Positions 8,434-16,340 of a DNA stretch of 37,488 bases are shown in pieces. This DNA is from an uncultured Acidobacteriota bacterium (GTDB taxonomy: Bacteria; Acidobacteriota; CAIWXX01): the NCBI GenBank assembly GCA_903916735.1, contig CAIWXX010000110.1:1-37488 (forward strand). Reading direction: 5' to 3'. Under the pieces are notes generated by a model. The model had not been told where the DNA came from and searched no databases. It worked only from the letters and a program-made list of their open reading frames with translations. Position 1 is the stretch's first letter, and each line of letters starts with the position of its first letter. A program made the translations under genes and the position numbers.

Positions 8434-10116
8434 GTGTTGAATGTTGTCGATCTCAACTTCGCTTATGCGGGAGCAAACCGGCGAGCCCTTCACGACATTT
8501 CTATTCATACGAAGACTGGACAGCACCTTCTGATCATGGGGCCGACGGGCGCCGGCAAGACGACTCTTTGTTGTGCCTTGCGCGGATTACTTGGAACATT
8601 CATCGATGGCGAACTGACAGGTGAGATCGAATTAGTCGGTGAGAAAATTTTCCCGCCGGCGAAGGCTTCCGAACAAAGCGATCCTTTTCCGGTCGCCAGA
8701 CTCGCCCGGATTGTTGGACTCGTTTTCCAGGATTTCGAGCGGCAGCTCTTTTCCACGACTGTGGCACGAGAGGTTGCCTTTGGTCCGGAGAATCTGAATA
8801 TTCACCCTACTGAAATCAGGCGGCGGGTCGACTGGGCACTTGCGATCGTCGGACTGACTGGACTGGAAGATCGAAATCCACAGACGCTTTCGGGAGGCGA
8901 AAAGCAACGTCTCGCCATCGCCTCGATTCTCGCTCTCCACCCGCGGATTCTCCTCCTCGATGAACCAACGACGGATCTTGATCCTGTCGGCAAGGAACAG
9001 ATTTTTTCGCTGAGGAGAGAGATTGCGGAACAGGTTGAGATGCTGGTGATGGTCGAGCATGAAATCGAGCCGGCGCTTGCATTCGAACAAATTCTCATTC
9101 TCACTGACGGCCGGATCGCTGGTGAAGGAAGCCCGCAGCTGCTGCTGGATTGGCGGCTCTTCGAAAAAAATTCGATTCAACCATATGAACCGGCGGTGCT
9201 CGCCGCTGAAGCCGGCCTCGGCAGCTACGACGAATGCGCCCTCCGGCCTCTTCTTTCGGGGCTATCCAACTCGGCCGCTCTTCACTCACCGGTGGCGCCG
9301 CCGCGAGAAGCGATCAGGTTTGTCGGCATCACTGCAGGCTATGAAGGAAAGAAAATTATCGAGGATTTTTCGGTCACCATAGGCGAGGGCGAGTTCGTCG
9401 CGATCCTGGGTCCGAACGGCTCCGGAAAAACGACTGTCGCCAAGATCATGGCCGGCCTTCACCAGCCATCATCGGGTCGTGTCGAAATATTCGGGAAGGA
9501 TTTCTCAACGGGCAGATCCAATCCAGCCGCGACTAAGGTGGGCTATGTTTTTCAGAACCCCGATCATCAGATTTTTGCATCCACGATCGCTGAAGAAATT
9601 GCGTTTGGCCCTCGCAACGTGGGCATGACGGATGACGAGGTCGCTCGTCGAGTCAAGGATGTCGTCCGAACGGTCGGCTTGGTGGGTTTGGAATCGGCTG
9701 ATCCTTTTACACTGCCGAAAGGATATCGGCAAATGGTGGCGGTGGCTTCAGTCATGGCCATGCAGCCCCGAATATTGATTCTCGATGAGCCAACGACAGG
9801 CCTTGACCTGGCGGGTCAGCGGGCCATTCTGAAGGTGCTGAACGAACTGCATTCCTCCGGTCATACGATCATCATCATCACACACTCGATGCGAATCGCA
9901 CTCGAACACGCGGTGCGCACCATTGTGATGAAAAATGGTAGGATCATTCTGGATGGACTGACGAAGGATGTTTTTTATGGAGGTGATCTCGCACAGGCGG
10001 CCTTGCGACCGCCGCCGATTGTTGAACTGGGAAAAATGGCTGGTATTCAGGTCCGGTCCATCTCGGAGCTGATCGACATCATGAAGCATCAGGGGAGGCT
10101 GAAAGGACGATCGTGA
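8434..10116 (+). CDS. Fused double-ATPase ABC protein, ECF/CbiO type
   Basis: 560 residues with two ABC ATPase domains in one chain, resembling the paired EcfA1/EcfA2 (CbiO) ATPases of energy-coupling-factor transporters for vitamins and metal ions. Domain 1 has Walker A GPTGAGKTT (36-44), Q-loop VFQDFERQLFS, signature LSGGE (152-156), Walker B ending D176-E177, and an H-loop histidine in VEHE. Domain 2 has Walker A GPNGSGKTT (326-334), VFQNPDHQIF, Walker B LILDEPTTGLD and THSM, but its signature is altered to LPKGYRQM (427-434). One composite site may therefore be weakened. No transmembrane (EcfT) or substrate-binding (EcfS) gene is adjacent, so the substrate is unknown. The GTG start is placed by a consensus -10 just upstream. 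The last codon overlaps the next gene by four bases (GTGA). Confidence 0.88.
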   Translation: MLNVVDLNFAYAGANRRALHDISIHTKTGQHLLIMGPTGAGKTTLCCALRGLLGTFIDGELTGEIELVGEKIFPPAKASEQSDPFPVARLARIVGLVFQDFERQLFSTTVAREVAFGPENLNIHPTEIRRRVDWALAIVGLTGLEDRNPQTLSGGEKQRLAIASILALHPRILLLDEPTTDLDPVGKEQIFSLRREIAEQVEMLVMVEHEIEPALAFEQILILTDGRIAGEGSPQLLLDWRLFEKNSIQPYEPAVLAAEAGLGSYDECALRPLLSGLSNSAALHSPVAPPREAIRFVGITAGYEGKKIIEDFSVTIGEGEFVAILGPNGSGKTTVAKIMAGLHQPSSGRVEIFGKDFSTGRSNPAATKVGYVFQNPDHQIFASTIAEEIAFGPRNVGMTDDEVARRVKDVVRTVGLVGLESADPFTLPKGYRQMVAVASVMAMQPRILILDEPTTGLDLAGQRAILKVLNELHSSGHTIIIITHSMRIALEHAVRTIVMKNGRIILDGLTKDVFYGGDLAQAALRPPPIVELGKMAGIQVRSISELIDIMKHQGRLKGRS

Positions 10117-10556
10117 GCCGCATCCTTGGTCTCGATTATGGCGAAAAGCGAATGGGCGTCGCGCTCTCCGATGAGACTCGGACCCTGGCCTCAGGCCGTG
10201 GAGTGCTCCGCAAAGAAGGCATTCAGGATGCCCTCAGCACGCTCATCCGGGAGAACGGCATCGAACTCGTCGTGCTGGGCTTGCCGGTCAACATGGATGG
10301 CAGCTTGTCGCAGATGGCGGCTCGGGTTCGTGACTTCGGAGAAAGCCTCATCAGACGCTTCAGCGTACGGGTCGAATACTGGGATGAACGCCTGACATCG
10401 GTCGTGGCTGAATCCGTGCTTCGGGAGCAAAGTATCCGTCGCAGCCGCCAACGGGAATTGATCGACGAAATGAGCGCCATCCTCATCCTCCAAAGCTATC
10501 TCGATGGCCATGCGCTGAAGTCCTCTGATGGAGATTCATCCGGATCGGAGCTCTGA
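10113..10556 (+). CDS. ruvX: RuvX/YqgF family putative pre-16S rRNA nuclease
   Basis: 147 residues, the usual size for this RNase H-fold family. Its members are linked to 16S rRNA 5'-end maturation and described as putative Holliday-junction resolvases. The N-terminal strand LGLDYGEKRMGVALSD carries the first catalytic aspartate (D8). VLGLPVNMDGS, YWDERLTS and the C-terminal DEMSAILILQSYLD block supply the other conserved positions. The GTG start overlaps the stop of the ABC gene by four bases, indicating translational coupling. The mltG gene follows about 100 bases on; ruvX near mltG also occurs in Firmicutes (yrrK-yrrL), which supports both assignments. Confidence 0.93.
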   Translation: MSRILGLDYGEKRMGVALSDETRTLASGRGVLRKEGIQDALSTLIRENGIELVVLGLPVNMDGSLSQMAARVRDFGESLIRRFSVRVEYWDERLTSVVAESVLREQSIRRSRQRELIDEMSAILILQSYLDGHALKSSDGDSSGSEL

Positions 10557-10653
10557 GAGTGGATTCAATGCGGAGCTTGGTATTCGAAGGAGATCACGCG
10601 CTCTTTTTCCAATGTGCTTCTGTTCAACTGAGCCACATTCTGCTGTTTGAGAG

Positions 10654-11682
10654 ATGATAGTAATGACACGGTGGAAAAGACGTACGAAGTGGTGGCGGCT
10701 GATCGCGGTTTTCCTGATCCTCAGCGGTGCATTGATCTATGCAACCCTGAAATTCATGAAATACGTGGGGCGAATGCCATTCCGTGAGAGTACAGCTCCG
10801 GCTGTGACGATCGTTATCGAGCCGGGGATGAATGCTCCAGCGATTTTCAGGAAGCTCAAAGCAGCCGGCCTCATTCGCGATGCACGACAAGCAGTCCTCT
10901 ATTATCGGATTCGCGGTCATGGAACGCTCAAAGCCGGCGAATACGGATTCAGCGGCACCGCCAGCCTCGATGATATTTTGTACAAGCTTGAAAAAGGCGA
11001 CATCCTCCTGCATCCTTTCACCGTTGCCGAAGGCTTGACCGCATTGCAGATTGCAGATCATTTGGAGCAGCTGGGCATCTGCAAAGCGGCGGATTATCTC
11101 CACGCCGCAAGAAGAGTATCGCTCATTGCGCACTATGATCCTGCAGCCGCTGATCTCGAAGGGTACCTCTTTCCGAGCACATATTCTTTTCCCGCAGGCG
11201 TCACGGCGAATCAGATCGTCGCCAAGCAGATCGAAACATTTTTGCAGCGGTATCTTGATCTCCGACAGAAAGAGAATCCGAGCATGGGATTCCGCGAAGC
11301 GGTGATCCTCGCCTCCCTCGTCGAAAGAGAGACCGGCCAGCCATCGGAGCGCCCGCTCGTCGCGTCCGTCTTCACCAATCGTCTCAGCCGGCACATGCTG
11401 TTGCAATGCGATCCGACGGTGATTTATGCCTTGATGCTCGGCGGACGGTATGACGGTACCATATACCGATCAAGCCTGACGATGGACTCACCCTACAACA
11501 CTTACCGCCATGCCGGGCTGCCTCCGGGGCCGATCTGCAATCCCGGCGAAGCCTCTCTGGAGGCGGCTCTGTATCCACCGGCGACACAGTATCTCTATTT
11601 TGTCGCCAGACATGACATGACTCACATTTTCTCAACGAGCTTGGATGATCATAATCACGCTGTCAGCCTGTATCAGAGATAG
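10654..11682 (+). CDS. mltG: Endolytic murein transglycosylase MltG (YceG-like)
   Basis: 342 residues. A basic N-terminus and one transmembrane helix (~14-34) anchor it in the inner membrane, with the rest periplasmic. A LysM-like part (~50-115, IVIEPGMNAPAIFRKLKAAGLI) precedes the catalytic YceG domain. The invariant motif LASLVERET places the catalytic glutamate at E224, and later blocks CDPTVIYAL, SPYNTYRHAGLPPGPICNPG and YLYFVA are all present. MltG cleaves nascent glycan strands and is thought to set their length. ATG codons at 10654 and 10663 are both possible; GAGAG lies just before the first. The ~100-base gap after ruvX shows no clear terminator, so co-transcription is possible. Confidence 0.93.
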   Translation: MIVMTRWKRRTKWWRLIAVFLILSGALIYATLKFMKYVGRMPFRESTAPAVTIVIEPGMNAPAIFRKLKAAGLIRDARQAVLYYRIRGHGTLKAGEYGFSGTASLDDILYKLEKGDILLHPFTVAEGLTALQIADHLEQLGICKAADYLHAARRVSLIAHYDPAAADLEGYLFPSTYSFPAGVTANQIVAKQIETFLQRYLDLRQKENPSMGFREAVILASLVERETGQPSERPLVASVFTNRLSRHMLLQCDPTVIYALMLGGRYDGTIYRSSLTMDSPYNTYRHAGLPPGPICNPGEASLEAALYPPATQYLYFVARHDMTHIFSTSLDDHNHAVSLYQR

Positions 11683-12082
11683 AACGGCTGGTGTTCTGCA
11701 CTCCTCTCTTCCTTCCGAACCAGAAAGCTGTCGATTGCAAAAAGGAGTTTTTCAGTGAGGCCTTTTGATTATTGCATGCATGCCGTAAACTTAGTGAGTG
11801 GGAGCGAGGATTTTGGAGATGCGGTTGAAGAGGACCGATTGCGTGCAGATTGTTTTAGCCATCCATCCGAAATCCCCTTTCTTTCCTGCATTGAGACTGT
11901 GGGAAACGCTCTCAGGAAAATCAGAGAGTGAAGGCTGGCGGGAAATTTTTTCGGGGACACTCTATCATTCCGTGGGCCTGGGGCTATCAGAAAAGCAGAT
12001 CCCCCTCATCGGTGTTACGCACGGAGCTTTCAGGCAGTAGAGGGGAGCACTAAAAAATTGCTGTTGGCAAGGGATAAACTTT
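11683..12082. other. Intergenic DNA, no supported gene
   Basis: Overlapping short open frames (80 codons on plus, 63 on minus) resemble no known family and lack Shine-Dalgarno sequences. AGAGTG near 11925 and CACTCT near 11959 could pair as a loose hairpin. No promoter or RNA gene is recognised. Confidence 0.4.
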
Positions 12083-12158
12083 GAAACCACAGATGAACGA
12101 GGATGAACACGGATCGGATGCCGGGTATCTGTGCTCATATGCGTTCATCTGCGGTTCC
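12083..12158. repeat. Long imperfect palindrome of the ACCACAGATGAAC type
   Basis: The outer arms, 12083-12099 and 12142-12158, pair over 17 positions with two mismatches that are G-T wobbles in RNA. Pairing continues inward (GGATGAACACGGAT against ATCTGTGCTCAT), giving a stem near 30 bp. This ACCACAGATGAACACRGATG motif resembles a palindromic interspersed element common between genes of several environmental bacterial groups. It carries no coding sequence. Confidence 0.7.
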
Positions 12159-12221
12159 ATTCAGTGCGTTAAGTTACTCGTGTGCAAGTTCTCTGACGCG
12201 CATCCGCAGGGGGACTACTCA

Positions 12222-12250
12222 TTGACACGCAGGAGTCCGTTTCTTAATAT
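12222..12250 (+). promoter_or_regulatory. Promoter of the PAS / vWA-FHA operon
   Basis: A perfect -35 TTGACA at 12222-12227 and TAATAT at 12245-12250 (four of six) are separated by 17 bases. The start point near 12257 leaves only about five bases before the ATG at 12262, which lacks a Shine-Dalgarno sequence, so the mRNA may be nearly leaderless. Confidence 0.55.
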
Positions 12251-12261
12251 TTGGGTAAACG

Positions 12262-13848
12262 ATGGGACAAGTTAAGGAAGATATCACATCCACTCCTTCG
12301 CTTCTTTCTCTCTATATTTTGCAGAAAGTTGCGAAAGTCGGCATCTATCCACCATCGAGTATTTTCATCTACGCGTTCATGGGTGAGCAGTATGCATGGT
12401 CGTATGGCCCCGATGGCTCGAGTTATGACCCGGGGCCGGCCGGTATCAAGATCCTGCTGGAAGTTCATCATCGCCAGGCTGATAGCACAAGCCCCTACAT
12501 GGGCCGCCTGAAGAACCATCTGCTCAAGGTGTTTCCGCTCGGGGCCGAGGGCAGGGAGTTTCTTGGTGTGCTCATACTGAAAAGCGACCAATACGACAAT
12601 CTTCTTCTCGACAGGCTTCTCCATGCCTATATCCTGGAGCTTCAGGCCGCCTACACCACGGATACCGAAACGGAGCAGTCCAGGGTCGTCGACGAATGCC
12701 AGGATACGCTCTTCGAACAGCGCCTCCAGCAGAAGAATGAGATCAAGTCCCTTCAATTGGAGGTTGATGAGTTCCGGAAGAAGCTCGATGAAGAACGTAT
12801 TCACAGCCTCGATCTCCAATCTCAATCTGAAACTGAGAAACAGGCCCTCCAAGCGGAACTTGCCTCCGTTCGTGACCAGCGCAATCAGTTGTTAATGGCT
12901 GCAGCGGCTCCAGCCGCCTCCTCCGCCACACCTCATCTGGAAGAAGAGATCAATAAGGTCAAGGCCACTCTTTCGGCGACCATCACGGTGCTCGAAGTTG
13001 AACGGGGGAATGGTGCTAGAGCGAAAGAGGCGGAGAGGGCTGCAAGCGAGCGGCTGACCTTCCTTGAAGATGAAATCACCATGGTCACGTCCGAGACTAA
13101 TCATCTCCAGGCGAGCCTCAAGGAAAAATCCGAAATGATCGATGTCCTCATCTCAAGCCGCGACAAGTTCCGAGCGACTGTCGATGGTTTTCCTGTCGGG
13201 GTTTTTCTGCATCAGAAATTACATGTGATCTCCAGCCTCAATTCCAAAATGGGCTCCTACATTGTGCCGTCGGATTTCCTTGATGCTGTGGGGAAGAAAT
13301 GCTACGAGTCCATTGGGCTCCATCTGCCTTGCCCAGGCTGTCCTGTTGCGAAGGCCTTTGAATCGGGAGATGTGCAGGAGGAGGAGATTTATTTCGGTGT
13401 GAGAGGGTCCCCTCGGCACTTCCGTGTGCTCGCGATGCCTGTCCGGGGCTCGGAAGACTCGGTCGATTACGTCGCCGAATACTTCGAAGACAACACCGAG
13501 AGGGTCATTAATACACAGCGGTTGAATGAGCTTTATATGGAAGGCGAACGGCTCAAGAAGCAGATCGAGCTGCAGGAGCCCGACACCTTTCACAGACTTG
13601 TCGACAACATGGTGCGGGCACAGAAAGAGCGGAAGAGAATTGAAGTTGAGCTGCTCAAGTGCCAGGGCCTCCTGGCCAATCTCCGCCGCTCATACGAAGA
13701 GATTAAAGCATCAAGCCGCAAAACAACTGATTTGGAAGTGAAGGCCGCCAGGCTTCTGAATATTGCCCGGAATTTGGTGCGTACAAAAATGCCCGCACAT
13801 GAAAAGTTTAAGACACTGCAGCGGTACATATTGGATTATTTTGAATGA
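12262..13848 (+). CDS. Coiled-coil protein with a CPGC-type PAS domain
   Basis: 528 residues, no signal peptide, predicted cytoplasmic. Residues 1-130 form an unrecognised globular domain. About 140-295 is Glu/Lys/Leu-rich and strongly coiled-coil in character. About 297-420 resembles a PAS sensor domain: DGFPVGVFLHQK opens it and GKKCYES...CPGCPVAKAF carries three cysteines near residues 347-361. Similar Cys clusters occur in PAS domains of environmental sensor kinases and could bind a metal or sense redox. A second coiled coil leads to a short C-terminal helix. There is no kinase, cyclase or receiver domain, so the signal must pass through a partner. The likely partner is the next gene, whose ATG overlaps this stop by four bases. 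Function is inferred, not known. Confidence 0.75.
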   Translation: MGQVKEDITSTPSLLSLYILQKVAKVGIYPPSSIFIYAFMGEQYAWSYGPDGSSYDPGPAGIKILLEVHHRQADSTSPYMGRLKNHLLKVFPLGAEGREFLGVLILKSDQYDNLLLDRLLHAYILELQAAYTTDTETEQSRVVDECQDTLFEQRLQQKNEIKSLQLEVDEFRKKLDEERIHSLDLQSQSETEKQALQAELASVRDQRNQLLMAAAAPAASSATPHLEEEINKVKATLSATITVLEVERGNGARAKEAERAASERLTFLEDEITMVTSETNHLQASLKEKSEMIDVLISSRDKFRATVDGFPVGVFLHQKLHVISSLNSKMGSYIVPSDFLDAVGKKCYESIGLHLPCPGCPVAKAFESGDVQEEEIYFGVRGSPRHFRVLAMPVRGSEDSVDYVAEYFEDNTERVINTQRLNELYMEGERLKKQIELQEPDTFHRLVDNMVRAQKERKRIEVELLKCQGLLANLRRSYEEIKASSRKTTDLEVKAARLLNIARNLVRTKMPAHEKFKTLQRYILDYFE

Positions 13849-15146
13849 GTCCGAGAAGAGCAGCCCTGATGCTGGTATTGTGTTGGTGGGCGTTGCCTGC
13901 CCATGCACAGGGCCCGGAACGCTACATCATCCTGTTGGATTGCTCTGGAAGCGTGGATGACGCCGGGCGAGCTCGCTCACTGCGTCTTGCCTCTCGGCTC
14001 CTCGCCGATCGTCCAGGCGCCGAATGTGCTCTTCTGGAGTTTGCCGATCGCATCGAAACGTCGCTTGATTTTGGGCCTGCCGATCGGTTGGTAGGGGTTC
14101 GCCCTGCCTTCACGCCCCATCGGAAGCAAACGGTTCTCTATGATGCAATTTTCGATGCCAGCAGGAGGCTGGCGCAGAGAAGGCCGGCGCGGTCCGCGAT
14201 GTTGGTATTCACCGACGGGAACGATGTCGGCTCAGATCTGCAGCCCGAAGATTCCATCCGGATTTGCCTCGAAAAAAACATTCCCGTTTATGCTTTTGGT
14301 ATCGGGGATCGGATTAATGAAAAAGTGCTGCGACGACTCAGTCGGTTGAGTGGAGCGGCATATTTCCATCTTGGACAGGAAGCGGACATCGATCACGCTC
14401 TTGCGGCTCTTCAGAATATCGGTACATCTCTCTCGACAGCCGGCCCAACTGAACCGGCGCCGGCTAAGGCCCAGCAGCCTGTATCCGCGCCTCCTCCTGC
14501 CACCAAGGCTCTCAATGAAACCCCTATGGCGCCCCCACCAACAGGGCATTCGTGGGTAACGGTGGCCTCTCTGCTCGTCGTGCTCCTGATCATCGCCACT
14601 GGATTCGTCTGGATTCGCAAAAGGCGACAGGTTCAGCAGTGCCCGGCATGCGGCACAGTTCTGGATGGATATCTCGCCCAGTGCCCGGTTTGCCGGCCGC
14701 CTCAGCCTGGAGCGCCGGAGGGAGCTTTCCAGGAGGTTCCACCTTCAGAGGATGCCGAGGAACCCGCGCCATTGCCCTCCTCCGACTATCCGGATCGAAA
14801 ACCGGTCAGCGACGCTCTCGACTCAACCGTCGTCATGCTCGAGACGCCGGTTTTAATCGTCAAGAAGGGCAAGAACCTGGGCGCTGTCTATCCTGTACCT
14901 TGGCGCGGAACGATCAATATCGGTCGAAGTCGTTCCAACAATATCGTCCTGGAGGACCGTACGGCATCGGGGAAGCACTGCCGCTTGAAGCACGATGGAG
15001 AAAAGTTTCTGTTGTATGATTTAAGGTCCACCAATGGCACATTTCTCAATGACCACAAGATCTCGCAGTCATACGTGAAGGATGGAGATACGATGCAGGT
15101 GGGTGAAACCCACTTGCTCTTTAAAGTGCAACGCCTCTCTGCATAG
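13845..15146 (+). CDS. Membrane vWA - zinc ribbon - FHA protein
   Basis: 433 residues. Signal peptide 1-22, then a periplasmic von Willebrand A domain (~25-195) with a complete MIDAS: D32-x-S34-x-S36, T96 and D124. A Pro/Ala-rich linker (~198-235) leads to one transmembrane helix (~237-257). A zinc ribbon (C266, C269, C280, C283) and a C-terminal FHA domain (~335-430) lie on the cytoplasmic side. The FHA core has G360-R361-S362, S375/H378 and the T-N-G-T loop around N397, the usual phosphothreonine-binding set. The topology joins an outside metal-dependent adhesion domain to an inside phosphopeptide reader. The gene is translationally coupled to the PAS/coiled-coil gene. The combination is unusual; ligand and kinase partner are unknown, and no Ser/Thr kinase gene lies in the window. 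Confidence 0.87.
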   Translation: MSPRRAALMLVLCWWALPAHAQGPERYIILLDCSGSVDDAGRARSLRLASRLLADRPGAECALLEFADRIETSLDFGPADRLVGVRPAFTPHRKQTVLYDAIFDASRRLAQRRPARSAMLVFTDGNDVGSDLQPEDSIRICLEKNIPVYAFGIGDRINEKVLRRLSRLSGAAYFHLGQEADIDHALAALQNIGTSLSTAGPTEPAPAKAQQPVSAPPPATKALNETPMAPPPTGHSWVTVASLLVVLLIIATGFVWIRKRRQVQQCPACGTVLDGYLAQCPVCRPPQPGAPEGAFQEVPPSEDAEEPAPLPSSDYPDRKPVSDALDSTVVMLETPVLIVKKGKNLGAVYPVPWRGTINIGRSRSNNIVLEDRTASGKHCRLKHDGEKFLLYDLRSTNGTFLNDHKISQSYVKDGDTMQVGETHLLFKVQRLSA

Positions 15147-15161
15147 CGCTTCTCTGCGAGC

Positions 15162-15203
15162 GATCGGCTCTCAGTATCCTCTGTGGGAAACCGAGAGCCG
15201 ATC
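15162..15203. terminator. Putative bidirectional terminator hairpin
   Basis: GATCGGCTCTC (15162-15172) and GAGAGCCGATC (15193-15203) are perfect inverted arms of 11 bases around a 20-base loop. They sit between two converging genes. Neither side carries a T-run, so intrinsic termination would be inefficient; a transcript-end stabiliser is equally possible. Confidence 0.5.
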
Positions 15204-15222
15204 ACTGACAGATGAATCGGAA

Positions 15223-16224
15223 TTAATGCTCTGCGATGACGCCTTCGAACGGGACTGTCACGAGTGCTTGTTCCTTGCTGGTCGTATGGATGTTGATTGT
15301 GCCCTTCACGGGGCCGACAGGCGCTGACTCTTTTACCTGAGGCTGAATTTCCAACATCTTCATGCCGCCCTGGCGTGTCGTTGTCGTCGTCGTGAGAATT
15401 GGAGGCTCAACGTCAACCGAGGCAACAGAAACATCCGGATTATCGAGCGTGATCAGGATCTTTTTCAGCATATCTTTTGGCTTTACCGTCCCGAATGTAA
15501 TCTTCGGCGGGAAGACGCTGATATCTCCAGTAATCTGTCCGTTCACTGGAATTTGAAGCTTGGGAAGGTCGGCATCTTGTAATGCAATGATGAGCGATCC
15601 GGAGGCGAAGCGAGGTTCAATACCGGATTTCAACTTCACCGTGATGATGTAATCCTCGGAATCCGGCTTCTTGGCAAAAGTTGCTTCGAAGGGAAGATCG
15701 TTATCAAACGAGACCGATGTGATATTCGGTTTCCGCCCTTCATTCCCTTGAACGGTAATCTGTGTTTCGAAACTGGAGTTTTTTTTGATGCGCTGGAAAT
15801 TGATGAAGGGGGGTATTGCTTCATACATCTTGACGATCATGCCGGTGAGTTCGAGCGTCAAGGCAGGGTGATTGGGATCATTGCTGCTGACGGTGATTGT
15901 TTTGTGAACCGCGCCTTCGAAGCGACTGGAGTCGAAGATGGCCTTGATGGTGGCAGTTTTCCCGGGTTCCACCACATTCTGCGAGATGGGTGCGGTCGTG
16001 CATCCACAGCTTGGTTGCACGGACATCACGTTGAGAGTTGAAGCGCCCTTGTTTTCGATCACGAACTCGTGCTCGACCTTTTTCCCCTGGTAGATCTTAC
16101 CGAAGTCATACTTTGGCTCTGCGCAGAAAATCGCCGGCTTGGCTGTAGATACCTGTTGATTCTGCGAGAATCCCGTGGATGGCAGGATCAGTAATAGACC
16201 CGCCATGAATTCGACGATTCGCAT
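15223..16224 (-). CDS. Exported DUF1573-domain protein
   Basis: About 333 residues from ATG 16224. That ATG has AAGGAG eight bases upstream; the GTG three codons earlier lies too close to the same site. A signal peptide (~1-21) is followed by a DUF1573 Ig-like domain (~30-120) with the hallmark blocks YDFGKIYQGKKVEHEFVIEN and VQPSCGCTTAPI and the closing SSNDPNHPALTLELTG. The rest looks like two further beta-sandwich repeats (GDISVFPPKITFGTVKPKD begins the last). DUF1573 proteins are periplasmic or surface proteins of unknown biochemical role. It converges on the vWA-FHA gene and diverges from the polyprenyl synthase gene. Confidence 0.87.
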   Translation of the reverse strand: MRIVEFMAGLLLILPSTGFSQNQQVSTAKPAIFCAEPKYDFGKIYQGKKVEHEFVIENKGASTLNVMSVQPSCGCTTAPISQNVVEPGKTATIKAIFDSSRFEGAVHKTITVSSNDPNHPALTLELTGMIVKMYEAIPPFINFQRIKKNSSFETQITVQGNEGRKPNITSVSFDNDLPFEATFAKKPDSEDYIITVKLKSGIEPRFASGSLIIALQDADLPKLQIPVNGQITGDISVFPPKITFGTVKPKDMLKKILITLDNPDVSVASVDVEPPILTTTTTTRQGGMKMLEIQPQVKESAPVGPVKGTINIHTTSKEQALVTVPFEGVIAEH

Positions 16225-16340
16225 ACCTGTCACTCCTTTTCACATGATAGAGTAGAATCTACCAGAAGCTGGACGGCTCTGCAATTCAAGGGCATGGGGG
16301 CAGTCGGGGTTGTCAAGAAAAAAACTGAAAGAGGGATCAA

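Noticed and set aside
8761-8777. TGGCACG...TTGC resembling a sigma-54 -24/-12 promoter
   Set aside because: The GG-to-GC spacing is one base too long and it lies deep inside the ABC ATPase gene.
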